In this document: piece by piece, positions 8,915-17,054 of the stretch
How the letters are laid out: each line of letters starts with the position of its first letter
Numbering within the stretch: the stretch's first letter is position 1
Source: UBA935 sp031556725
GTDB lineage: Bacteria; Bacillota; Clostridia; Lachnospirales; Lachnospiraceae
Direction of reading: 5' to 3'
Length of the DNA: 64,000 bases
NCBI GenBank assembly: GCA_031556725.1
Contig: JAVBSL010000006.1
Span: 75,157 to 139,156, forward strand
The notes under the pieces: generated by a model
What the model saw: only the letters and a program-made list of their open reading frames with translations
Database searches by the model: none
Told to the model about the DNA's origin: nothing
Position numbers and translations under genes: made by a program

Positions 8915-9661
8915 ATGTCTATGTGGCAGGCAATATGCGTCATCTGTATCATAATAGTAATTGGGATGCTGTTTTTCTGCTTTCGCCAAAGCAAGGAAAT
9001 CAAGGTATACAAGTGGCAGAAGCTTAAGTATGAAAAACAGGTTGATTTTTTTCACTTGCAAGCCAAGGAACGGGAAGCGGCTTTTAAGGAAATGCATCAG
9101 TTCCGCCATAATTTTAAAAATCATCTGATTTGCCTTAAGGAATATGTGGAGCAGGATAATAAAGAAAAAATCAGAGAATACGTGGATACTTTGCTTTTGG
9201 ATTTCAAAGGGGGATATTATGACCATAGGTCCGGCAATCTGGTGGTAGACGCGGTAATCGGATATAAGCTGGGAGAGATGAAAAATAAGGAAATTACCTT
9301 TGAAACACAGTTTTCGATTCCCGAAGAATTGCCTTTTGAGGAAACTGACTTGTGTGTCATATTAGGAAATACATTGGATAATGCCATTGAAGCAGCAAAA
9401 AAAATGCCGGCCGGACAGCGCATGGTAGGATTGAAAATAGAATATCACCCGGGAAGCCTTTTTATTGTTGTCAGGAATACCTATACAGGAGAGATCCGGA
9501 CCGACCGCCGGGGCAAGCTGCTGACCACCAAAGAGCAGAAGCAAGAGCACGGTATCGGTGTCCGGTCAGTGGAACATATTGTCAGGGGCTATCAGGGAAT
9601 CATAACGATTGAGCCGGAAAACGGAATTTTTGAGTTCCGGATTTTATTGTATGAACAATAA
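8915..9661 (+). CDS. GHKL sensor histidine kinase, single-span
   Basis: A 248-residue kinase with one N-terminal membrane helix (about 4-23), much shorter than AgrC-type kinases, which have about six helices. The phospho-acceptor region FRHNFKNH has His65. The GHKL ATPase domain has the N-box LGNTLDNAIEAA and a glycine-rich HGIGVRSVEHIV. The lack of a sensor domain suggests that it detects signals through a partner or at the membrane. AAGGAG is at 8905-8910; ATG at 8915 or the in-frame ATG at 8921 could be the start. It pairs with the LytTR regulator upstream and is closed by a terminator at 9661-9687. Confidence 0.88.
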   Translation: MSMWQAICVICIIIVIGMLFFCFRQSKEIKVYKWQKLKYEKQVDFFHLQAKEREAAFKEMHQFRHNFKNHLICLKEYVEQDNKEKIREYVDTLLLDFKGGYYDHRSGNLVVDAVIGYKLGEMKNKEITFETQFSIPEELPFEETDLCVILGNTLDNAIEAAKKMPAGQRMVGLKIEYHPGSLFIVVRNTYTGEIRTDRRGKLLTTKEQKQEHGIGVRSVEHIVRGYQGIITIEPENGIFEFRILLYEQ

Positions 9662-9687
9662 ATCGTTGCCGATGGTGACGATTTTTT
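9661..9687 (+). terminator. intrinsic terminator after the LytTR/GHKL pair
   Basis: A stem of about 10 pairs (two G-U) with arms 9661-9670 and 9674-9683 and a 3-base loop is followed by four T residues. It separates the two-component unit from the TIR protein gene, which should therefore have its own promoter. Confidence 0.65.
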
Positions 9688-9796
9688 CAATATATGCCAC
9701 TTTTTTTACAAAAATAGTACGAAACAAAAAAACTATGTTACACTAATGTGGAAATAAACTGTGCCCTGGCGCAGATTTTGCAGATATGGGAAAGGT

Positions 9797-12700
9797 ATGG
9801 TTACCGAGATGAGAAATATGACTGACAAAAATGAGTATTTATATGATGCATTTATCAGTTATCGTCACTCTGAACTGGATAAATTCGTAGCGGAAACATT
9901 ACATCAGGAGATGGAAAGTTTCAAGCTGCCCAGAAATTTAATCAAGAAGATGGATGATAACAAAAAGACAAGAATAAACCGTGTGTTCAGAGACCGGGAC
10001 GAACTGCCGATAGCCAGCAATCTGGCTGATCCCATTACCGAAGCACTGGAAGCATCGGAATTTTTATTGGTAATCTGTTCGCCTCGTTTGCCGGAGTCAC
10101 TGTGGTGCAAAAAAGAGATTGAGACTTTCATTAATATGCATGACCGCGACCATGTTCTGGCAGTTTTGATCGAAGGTGAGCCGGACGATTCCTTTCCCGA
10201 TGAGCTGCGGTTTATTGAGAATAAAAAGATTAACAGCGATGGCACGGTAACCATCGAGAGGATACTGGTTGAGCCTTTGGCGGCTGATGTGCGGGGCAAG
10301 AGCCAGCGGGAGATTAAGAAGAAGATTAAAGAAGAAGTTATTCGTTTGGCAGCACCGATGTTTGACTGTGCTTACGATGAACTAAAGCAGCGGCATCGTG
10401 AACGCCGGATGCGGAAGATCTTGACCGGAGCCGCCATCGGCAGTGCAATCTGTTTTATCTTTGGAGCCATCAGCACGACCATGGCCTTGAAAATACATGG
10501 GCAGAATATTGAAATCAGTGAAAAGTCCATAAAAATCGAAGAGCAGTCCGAGGAAATCAAAGAACAGTACTGGATCGCCCTGGAAAATAATGCTTTGAAT
10601 GAAGCTGATAATGCATTGGAACTGTTAGCCCGGGGGGACCGGATAGCGGCCATCAAAACGGCCCGGGCAGTATTGCCGGATCAATTAACGGAACCGGCGA
10701 TTCCATATACCTATAAAGCGGAATATGCTTTGTCAAAAAGTTTAGGTGTGTACGCTGACGGCGAAACGGATATAGCTGACTTTATGCTGAAACACCATAC
10801 GAACGTTTCCGTATGTAAATTATCACCTAACCGGAAACTGCTGCTGACAGCTGATGAAGCCAGTATATTTTATGTTTGGGATTTGACCAGTGGTGAATTG
10901 TTATGGGAGAATAAAGACTATAAGCGGAGCTACTATATTACGGAAAACAATATTTCTTTCCTGAATGATGATTCCTTTTTTTATATGGATCATAAAAAAG
11001 GTGCCGTATTCCAAATCTCTACCCAAACGGTAACCGAGCATGAAATGGAAACCGGTTCCCGGATGATCGTGGATCGGGAAGGCCGACAGGTAGCCATTGT
11101 TGATGCGAAGGGCGTTCGGCTTTTAGATACAGAAAACTTTGAGGTTACTAATTCTTATCAGATGGAGGAAGGATGGAATTCCGGTTATCGGTTTTCCTTT
11201 AATGAGGACGGCAGCAGGATTGCTTTTGATATTTACAAAGAAGCGAATCAGGAAGACGTGAGCGCGGAAGTCTGGGAAGGACGGCTGCGCGGTTCCATCT
11301 GGCAGGAAACCGATGTACTGGTGATGGACTGCCGAAGCGGAGAGATTACCAATCGTTATGCAATGAAGCAACAGGAAGTGGAAGAAATTGTATTTGACCG
11401 CGACATTCTATATGTTACCAATTTTCAAAATTTTTACTCCACCGAAGATAACAGTTACTTTAATGAAAAACTGGATGGACTTATTTACGCCTGCGATTTG
11501 GCCACTGTCGATGGGATTAAATGGGTATTTGAAGATCCCGAAAAAGCATTGGCTCATATTCGTCCGGCAGATGACAAAGACAGTAATCTGGTATTGGTGA
11601 CCAGCTATACAGGCTTATATATGTTAGATAAAACAGATGGCAGCCTGATTGGAAAAGTCGATTTAAGTGAAAATATTCTCAGTATTAAATGTGCTGCCGA
11701 TTCAGATAGGTTTTTTGCATACACAAGAGCCGGAGAGATTTACTTTATCCGAAACAACAACGGCATTCTCGAGGCCATCAATAATACCTATCGCTTTCAG
11801 TGCAATTCCGACAATGTAAAAGTACTGCTGCCCGGTAATGAAGGGATGATGATTTCGCTGCCGTACAGCAGTGCCAGCGTTACAGTATTTAATTATAAAA
11901 TAGGCCAGCAGTTTGAAACGGTTATGGAGTTGGATAGCTATATCAGTTCGGTAGCGGCAAGTCCTGATGGTAAAAGCATAATCGTCAAGGATACCAGTGA
12001 TGATGTGGGGATTTATGATGTGGCAACCGGAGAAAGAACCGGTACCATTAATGGGCCCTCTTACTCCGGTGACTATGTATTTGTTGGTGCAGACTGCGCC
12101 AGGATTGCCAAGGGAACGGTTAATAGTTATTGCCTGTATGAAAGCACCACCGGCGAAATGACGGCGGAGTATGAGCTTGAGAGCCATGATGCATATTTTC
12201 TGGGAGAATATAATGAACAGGTGGCTTCTGTCGGTTATGCTTATATAGTTATCTACGATACCCTTTCCGGTGAGGAAGTTGTGCGGGTGGATACCACGGA
12301 TGAACTTTCGGACGGACGTTTTAAAGCTGTAAACGGGATTAGCGAGCGGCTGGCGGTGGTCTACCCGCAGAATGGAGAACTTTGTTTGTATACACTGCGG
12401 GATATTCAAAAAGTGCAGACAATACCGATTAATGCAGCATTTGTGGAAAATCTGTTTTTTGATCGGACAACCAACCTGCTTTATGTGGTATATAAGGACA
12501 ATAGTATTGAAGTATATGAGTGTAAAAGCGAAAATGAAAAGGAACAATGGATTCTGAAGCAAGTTTATACCGGACTTGAGGAAAAAGTGGTGAAAGCCGA
12601 AAATCTTGGTGATGGCAGCAGAGTGATTCTGGCAGGATTCAGCGCCGCTTATTTATTAAAAGACAATGAAGTCATAGCAGAGCTGCCGCACTATAAAGCC

Positions 12701-12808
12701 CTGCACCAAGGTGAGCAGCCACAGGTGTATGTGGGGGGCCGGGCAGTTTTGCGCACCACACCGCTGTATGATTATGAAATGTTAATGGAAGCAGCGAAAG
12801 GGTATTAA
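9797..12808 (+). CDS. membrane TIR-domain protein with beta-propeller
   Basis: About 1,003 residues. A TIR domain (about 14-165) starts YDAFISYRHS and contains VFRDRDELP and SLWCKKEIE; Glu107 in the WCxxE motif is at the place of the catalytic glutamate of bacterial TIR NADases. A single membrane helix lies at about 208-232, followed by a heptad-like segment (IKIEEQSEEIKEQ). The remaining 700 residues look like WD40/quinoprotein-type blades, with units such as VWDLTSGELLW and IYDVATGERTG. The TIR domain would be cytosolic and the propeller outside. Start is uncertain: ATGs at 9797, 9809 and 9818 and a GTG at 9761 are in frame. It is flanked by a two-component pair and a lipoprotein gene. Role unknown: NAD+-dependent signalling or defence is possible, and related proteins occur widely in Lachnospiraceae. 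Confidence 0.85.
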   Translation: MVTEMRNMTDKNEYLYDAFISYRHSELDKFVAETLHQEMESFKLPRNLIKKMDDNKKTRINRVFRDRDELPIASNLADPITEALEASEFLLVICSPRLPESLWCKKEIETFINMHDRDHVLAVLIEGEPDDSFPDELRFIENKKINSDGTVTIERILVEPLAADVRGKSQREIKKKIKEEVIRLAAPMFDCAYDELKQRHRERRMRKILTGAAIGSAICFIFGAISTTMALKIHGQNIEISEKSIKIEEQSEEIKEQYWIALENNALNEADNALELLARGDRIAAIKTARAVLPDQLTEPAIPYTYKAEYALSKSLGVYADGETDIADFMLKHHTNVSVCKLSPNRKLLLTADEASIFYVWDLTSGELLWENKDYKRSYYITENNISFLNDDSFFYMDHKKGAVFQISTQTVTEHEMETGSRMIVDREGRQVAIVDAKGVRLLDTENFEVTNSYQMEEGWNSGYRFSFNEDGSRIAFDIYKEANQEDVSAEVWEGRLRGSIWQETDVLVMDCRSGEITNRYAMKQQEVEEIVFDRDILYVTNFQNFYSTEDNSYFNEKLDGLIYACDLATVDGIKWVFEDPEKALAHIRPADDKDSNLVLVTSYTGLYMLDKTDGSLIGKVDLSENILSIKCAADSDRFFAYTRAGEIYFIRNNNGILEAINNTYRFQCNSDNVKVLLPGNEGMMISLPYSSASVTVFNYKIGQQFETVMELDSYISSVAASPDGKSIIVKDTSDDVGIYDVATGERTGTINGPSYSGDYVFVGADCARIAKGTVNSYCLYESTTGEMTAEYELESHDAYFLGEYNEQVASVGYAYIVIYDTLSGEEVVRVDTTDELSDGRFKAVNGISERLAVVYPQNGELCLYTLRDIQKVQTIPINAAFVENLFFDRTTNLLYVVYKDNSIEVYECKSENEKEQWILKQVYTGLEEKVVKAENLGDGSRVILAGFSAAYLLKDNEVIAELPHYKALHQGEQPQVYVGGRAVLRTTPLYDYEMLMEAAKGY

Positions 12809-12939
12809 GAGTGCTGCCTTTGCGAATTGCCGATTATGACAAAAAAGAGGTTTATTTTTACAAAAATCGAATTTCTTTTTCCTTTTTTGATATATTACCG
12901 TTAGTAAGTTATATCAACTGATTTATGAAGGAGAGAGAG

Positions 12940-14229
12940 ATGAAAAAGAGATTAGTAACAGCAATATTGGTTTTAACAATGGTAATGGTTTTTGCCGGTT
13001 GTAAAAAGTCAGATGTGGTTTTGGAAGATGCAGAACCGGAAGTTACTGACGAAGTTGAATGGGAAGAGGATGTTGAAATTGAGGACGAAGCAGAGGAACC
13101 GGAAACTGAGCCGGAACCCACAGAAGAACCCGCCGAAGAACAGCCCGCCCCCAAAGCGGCAGCCCTCAGCGCCGAGCTGTCAGATGATATATACAGCTTC
13201 CAGATTCAGATTGATGATACGGTATATCAATTCCCGATGATGTATTCCGATTTTGAAGCAATGGGCTGGGAATATGATGGTGATTCCAGCAGTACATTAG
13301 AGCCTTATCAGTATACCTTTACAGAAACATGGAAAAAGGGTGATATTAAATGTTACACCCGGTTTGCCAACCTGGCACAGAGCGTATTGCCTTATTCCGA
13401 ATGTATGGTAGCAGGAATTACGCTGGAAGAATATTATTTGAAAGATAAGATGACCTTTATTATGCCCGGCGGCATTCAATACATGGTATCAACCAAAGAA
13501 GACATTGAAGCAGCATACGGCGAGCCTTCTTACCTGTATGAAAGCGACGACAGTGATTATATGACCATGCAATATAAATACGATTATCATCGGGAGGTTG
13601 AATTTAACCTGACTGATGGAGTTTTGAAAAAAGTAGATATTGAGAACTTGATTGAATTTGAGGGAATGGACACTTCTTCCGGTGAAGTAAGTGACGAAGT
13701 ACCGGAAATTGTCAGCAAATATAAAGCGCCTAAAGAAGTAGGTGATGATTTCAGTACCTTCAATGTAGAATATGATGGCGCACTTTACACCCTGCCGGCA
13801 CCGGTTGCTGAGTTTGAAGCGAATGGCTGGAAGATTGTCGCAGACAAATCAGATGAAACGGCAGCTGCCCAGAGCTATGGCTGGGTTACGCTGATGAAGA
13901 ATAACCAGAGTCTCCGGGTAATGGCCAATAATTACAGTGATAAGGCAGCTACTATCAATAACTGCTTTGTGACCAAGGTAGAGGGCGGAGATTACAGTAC
14001 CAATATGAGTATTACCATTCCCCGCGGCATCACCAGAGGGATGGAGGAGGATAAGCTGAAAGAGCTGCTGAAGGACGCAGATTATGAAAGCGAAGACAGC
14101 ACTTCTTATACCTACTATGAAATTAAAAGTGACCGTGTAAACGATGAATATGAAATTATAGTACGGGACGGTAAAGTATCTAAGATCGAGGTTAGCAATA
14201 GCCCCAGACTTAAGGAGTGGTTTAAATAA
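12940..14229 (+). CDS. lipoprotein with duplicated domain
   Basis: A 429-residue exported lipoprotein: basic start, hydrophobic stretch and a lipobox ending FAGC, with Cys near residue 21. An acidic, Pro/Glu-rich linker (about 25-70) follows. Then come two related domains of about 150 residues each, both moving from a strand like YQFP or YTLP, through FEAMGWEYD or FEANGWKIV, to an invariant MPGGI or IPRGI and a final strand region with VKK or VSK-type residues. The repeat suggests an internal duplication of a small surface domain of unknown function. ATG at 12940 is preferred because AAGGAGAG at 12928-12935 precedes it. It follows the TIR gene by 131 bases on the same strand. No enzyme motif is visible. 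Confidence 0.82.
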   Translation: MKKRLVTAILVLTMVMVFAGCKKSDVVLEDAEPEVTDEVEWEEDVEIEDEAEEPETEPEPTEEPAEEQPAPKAAALSAELSDDIYSFQIQIDDTVYQFPMMYSDFEAMGWEYDGDSSSTLEPYQYTFTETWKKGDIKCYTRFANLAQSVLPYSECMVAGITLEEYYLKDKMTFIMPGGIQYMVSTKEDIEAAYGEPSYLYESDDSDYMTMQYKYDYHREVEFNLTDGVLKKVDIENLIEFEGMDTSSGEVSDEVPEIVSKYKAPKEVGDDFSTFNVEYDGALYTLPAPVAEFEANGWKIVADKSDETAAAQSYGWVTLMKNNQSLRVMANNYSDKAATINNCFVTKVEGGDYSTNMSITIPRGITRGMEEDKLKELLKDADYESEDSTSYTYYEIKSDRVNDEYEIIVRDGKVSKIEVSNSPRLKEWFK

Positions 14230-14239
14230 TCATTAATAA

Positions 14240-14410
14240 GAAAACCTGTGCAAGTGGTGCGGGCAGAGAACGATTGACCGAACGGAAAATCAGGACTCGG
14301 TAATATGCAGTCAGTGCCGGGAAGAACTGACGAAACTGAAGGTTCCACCGGCTATTTGCGCAGCTATGGCGATGGTTGGACAGTTCATTCTGGTCAAATT
14401 GTTTTTTTAG
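14240..14410 (+). pseudogene. remnant of a small zinc-ribbon protein
   Basis: An open frame of 56 codons encodes CKWCG, then VICSQCREEL, then a hydrophobic tail (AICAAMAMVGQFILVKLFF), ending at TAG 14408-14410. The two CxxC pairs look like a zinc ribbon followed by a membrane segment. The frame has no usable start: a TAA lies just upstream at 14237 and no ATG, GTG or TTG follows in the first codons. Reading the preceding bases in the next frame gives KKTC, so one frameshift near 14245 would restore KKTCKWCG. It may be a decayed gene. The reading is tentative because the element is short. Confidence 0.35.
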
Positions 14411-14453
14411 AGGGCATACCCTTTATTATTTTAAAAATGTATGATATGATAAA

Positions 14454-14484
14454 GTTTGGACTCTGAAAGGAGTTCAGACTTTTT
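14454..14484 (+). terminator. terminator-like hairpin in the glnS leader
   Basis: A 10-pair stem (two G-U) with arms 14454-14463 and 14470-14479 and a 6-base loop is followed by five T residues at 14480-14484, only 7 bases before the GGAGG of glnS. TATGAT boxes at 14440-14445 and 14445-14450 lie directly upstream with no good -35 box. Either it ends transcription from upstream, or it is an attenuator in a short glnS leader. I see no T-box specifier structure. Confidence 0.6.
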
Positions 14485-14504
14485 ACGTATGGAGGAAACG
14501 ATTC

Positions 14505-16169
14505 GTGGAAGATAAAATAATTTCCAGACATTTTATAGAACAGATCATTGATAAGGATCTGGCAGAAGGAGCATGTAGTGTAGTAAAAACCAGATTTCCA
14601 CCGGAACCCAACGGCTATCTGCATATCGGACATGCCAAAAGTATATTATTGAATTATGGATTGGCAAAAGAGTATGGCGGACAATTCAATATGCGATTTG
14701 ATGATACCAATCCCACTAAGGAAAAGACCGAATTTGTGGAATCTATTCTGGCGGATATTAAGTGGCTGGGAGCGGATTGGGAGGATCGGCTGTTTTTTGC
14801 ATCGGATTATTTTGACCAGATGTACGAAGGTGCTGTTAAATTAATTAAAAAAGGCAAAGCTTATGTATCCGAGCTGACTGCCGAGGAAATGCGTGAATAC
14901 AGGGGAACCTTAACCGAACCGGGTAAGAATGATCCGAACCGGGAGCGGAGCGTGGAAGAGAATCTGCGTTTGTTTACCGAGATGAAAGACGGTGTTTATC
15001 AGGATGGCGAAAAAGTATTACGGGCAAAGATCGATATGGCTTCCCCGAATATTAACATGCGGGATCCGATTATTTACCGGGTAGCCCGGATGACCCATCA
15101 CAATACCGGTGATAAATGGTGTATTTATCCCATGTATGATTATGCCCATCCTATTGAAGATGCCATAGAAGGAATCACCCATTCCATTTGTACCCTAGAA
15201 TTTGAAGATCACCGGCCGCTGTATGACTGGGTAGTAAGAGAACTGGAATATGATCCGGCTCCCAAGCAGATTGAGTTTGCCAAGCTTTACCTGACCAATG
15301 TGGTGACCGGTAAAAGATATATTAAAAAACTGGTAGAGGAAGGTATCGTAGACGGCTGGGATGATCCCCGCCTGGTATCCATTGCAGCTCTTCGCAGAAG
15401 AGGCTTTACCCCCGAATCCATTAAACTCTTTGTAGACCTGTGCGGGGTGTCCAAGAGCAATTCCTCAGTGGATTATGCTATGCTGGAGTATTGTATCAGA
15501 GAAGATCTGAAGCTGAAACGCCCCAGGATGATGGCAGTGTTAGATCCGGTTAAGTTGATTATCGATAATTATCCGGAAGGTCAAACCGAAATGCTGACCG
15601 TATCCAATAATCTGGAAAATGAGGAATTGGGAACCAGAGAAGTTCCTTTTGGCAGAGAGCTATATATTGAGCGGGAAGACTTTATGGAAGAACCGCCAAA
15701 GAAATATTTCCGTCTGTATCCGGGAAATGAAGTGCGTTTGATGAATGGGTATTTTGTGACTTGTACGGATTATGTGAAGGATGAAAACGGTAAGGTTACA
15801 GAAGTTCATTGCACTTATGATCCGGCCACCAAATGCGGAACCGGTTTTACCGAACGTAAGGTAAAGGGCACCATTCACTGGGTACCGGTCAAGGAAGCCA
15901 TAAAGGCAGAAGTAAGATTATATGAAAATATTATCGATGAGGAAAAAGGGGTTTACAATGAGGACGGCAGTCTGAATCTGAATCCCGACTCCTTAACGAT
16001 ATTAAAGGAATGTTATTTGGAACCGGCTTTGGCAGGAGCGGAAGCGTATGAAAGTTTCCAATTTGTCCGGCAGGGATTTTTCTGTGTGGATGCCAAAGAC
16101 AGTAAGGCAGAGGCAATGGTATTTAACCGAATTGTTTCGCTGAAGAGTTCCTATACATTACCCAAATAA
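14505..16169 (+). CDS. glnS: glutaminyl-tRNA synthetase
   Basis: This 554-residue class I synthetase charges tRNA-Gln with glutamine. It has the HIGH-type motif in PEPNGYLHIGHAKS, the Rossmann-fold segment NMRFDDTNP, and a KMSKS-equivalent at VSKSNSSVDYAMLE. The following CIREDL and the C-terminal beta-barrel region are typical of GlnRS rather than GluRS. Start is GTG at 14505, 9 bases after GGAGG at 14491-14495. Many Clostridia make Gln-tRNA by the GatCAB amidotransferase route; a GlnRS of this eukaryote/proteobacteria type in Firmicutes is usually ascribed to horizontal transfer. A terminator-like hairpin precedes the gene. Confidence 0.95.
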   Translation: MEDKIISRHFIEQIIDKDLAEGACSVVKTRFPPEPNGYLHIGHAKSILLNYGLAKEYGGQFNMRFDDTNPTKEKTEFVESILADIKWLGADWEDRLFFASDYFDQMYEGAVKLIKKGKAYVSELTAEEMREYRGTLTEPGKNDPNRERSVEENLRLFTEMKDGVYQDGEKVLRAKIDMASPNINMRDPIIYRVARMTHHNTGDKWCIYPMYDYAHPIEDAIEGITHSICTLEFEDHRPLYDWVVRELEYDPAPKQIEFAKLYLTNVVTGKRYIKKLVEEGIVDGWDDPRLVSIAALRRRGFTPESIKLFVDLCGVSKSNSSVDYAMLEYCIREDLKLKRPRMMAVLDPVKLIIDNYPEGQTEMLTVSNNLENEELGTREVPFGRELYIEREDFMEEPPKKYFRLYPGNEVRLMNGYFVTCTDYVKDENGKVTEVHCTYDPATKCGTGFTERKVKGTIHWVPVKEAIKAEVRLYENIIDEEKGVYNEDGSLNLNPDSLTILKECYLEPALAGAEAYESFQFVRQGFFCVDAKDSKAEAMVFNRIVSLKSSYTLPK

Positions 16170-16184
16170 AGGAAGGAGTCATTT

Positions 16185-17054
16185 ATGGCTGGTTTGTTAT
16201 CAGGATTAGGAAAATTTGGCTTGGGCGGTTTGAAGGATATGAAAATATACGAAGATCCGGAAGACGCAAAGGAAGAAGAGGAAAAAAAGGCGAAAGAAGC
16301 GCCTAAAGCACCGGTATATAATGAAGAAGATTTCTTATTTGATAAAAGCTATGTTTGTCCGGTTTGTGACAGTAAATTCAGCGAACGAACAGTTCGCAGC
16401 GGAAAGGCAAGATTGATCGGTGCGGATCAGGATCTGCGTCCCCGGTATGAGCAATTGGATGTGGGCAAGTATGATGTGGTGTCCTGTCCCAAGTGTGGAT
16501 ATACTGTATTAAGCAGATATTTTGGACCGATGGCTCCTACACATGTGAAGCTGATTAAGGAGAATATTTCGGCGGCTTTTGTGCCTAAGACGGAAAAAGT
16601 GGCGGTATTTTCCTATGAAACAGCGTATGAACGTTATCAGTTGTGTTTGGCCAATGCCATTGTCAAGAAAGCCAAGGACAGTGAAAAAGCCTATATTTGT
16701 TTAAAAACAGGATGGCTTCTCAGAGGCATGGGTGAGAAACTGGATCAGGAACAGCCGGATTATGACACTCAATTAAAGGAAATCAAGGAAGCGGAACAGG
16801 AGTATCTTAAGAATGCTTACGAGGGCTTTATTTCAGCAAGAACAGCCGAAGGATTTCCTATGTGCGGAATGGATGAAAGTACACTGGATTATCTGGTCGC
16901 TACGCTGGCTATCAATTTTGAACAGTTCGAGGTTGCTGCCAAGATGATCGGCGGCATTCTGGGATCTCATGTAGCCACCAACCGCATGAAAGAAAAAGCA
17001 AGAGATTTAAAGGATATTCTGTTGAAAGAGATGAAAGAAAAAAATAATAAATGA
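16185..17054 (+). CDS. DUF2225 zinc-ribbon protein
   Basis: A 289-residue cytosolic protein. After a Gly-rich start and a charged linker, the DUF2225 core begins at about residue 55: CPVCDSKF, RSGKARLIGADQDLRPRYEQ and CPKCGYTVLSRYF. The two CxxC pairs should bind one zinc ion. The C-terminal half is helical, with TPR-like character (YERYQLCLANAIVKKA). DUF2225 proteins are common in Firmicutes and their function is not known. ATG start with GGAAGGAG upstream, 15 bases after glnS. Its TGA overlaps the ATG of the MocR gene by four bases, which implies translational coupling. Confidence 0.85.
   Translation: MAGLLSGLGKFGLGGLKDMKIYEDPEDAKEEEEKKAKEAPKAPVYNEEDFLFDKSYVCPVCDSKFSERTVRSGKARLIGADQDLRPRYEQLDVGKYDVVSCPKCGYTVLSRYFGPMAPTHVKLIKENISAAFVPKTEKVAVFSYETAYERYQLCLANAIVKKAKDSEKAYICLKTGWLLRGMGEKLDQEQPDYDTQLKEIKEAEQEYLKNAYEGFISARTAEGFPMCGMDESTLDYLVATLAINFEQFEVAAKMIGGILGSHVATNRMKEKARDLKDILLKEMKEKNNK

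Noticed and set aside
11702..12562. 286-codon minus-strand frame opposite the beta-propeller region of the TIR protein
   Set aside because: It lacks a ribosome site and lies wholly within a well-supported gene.
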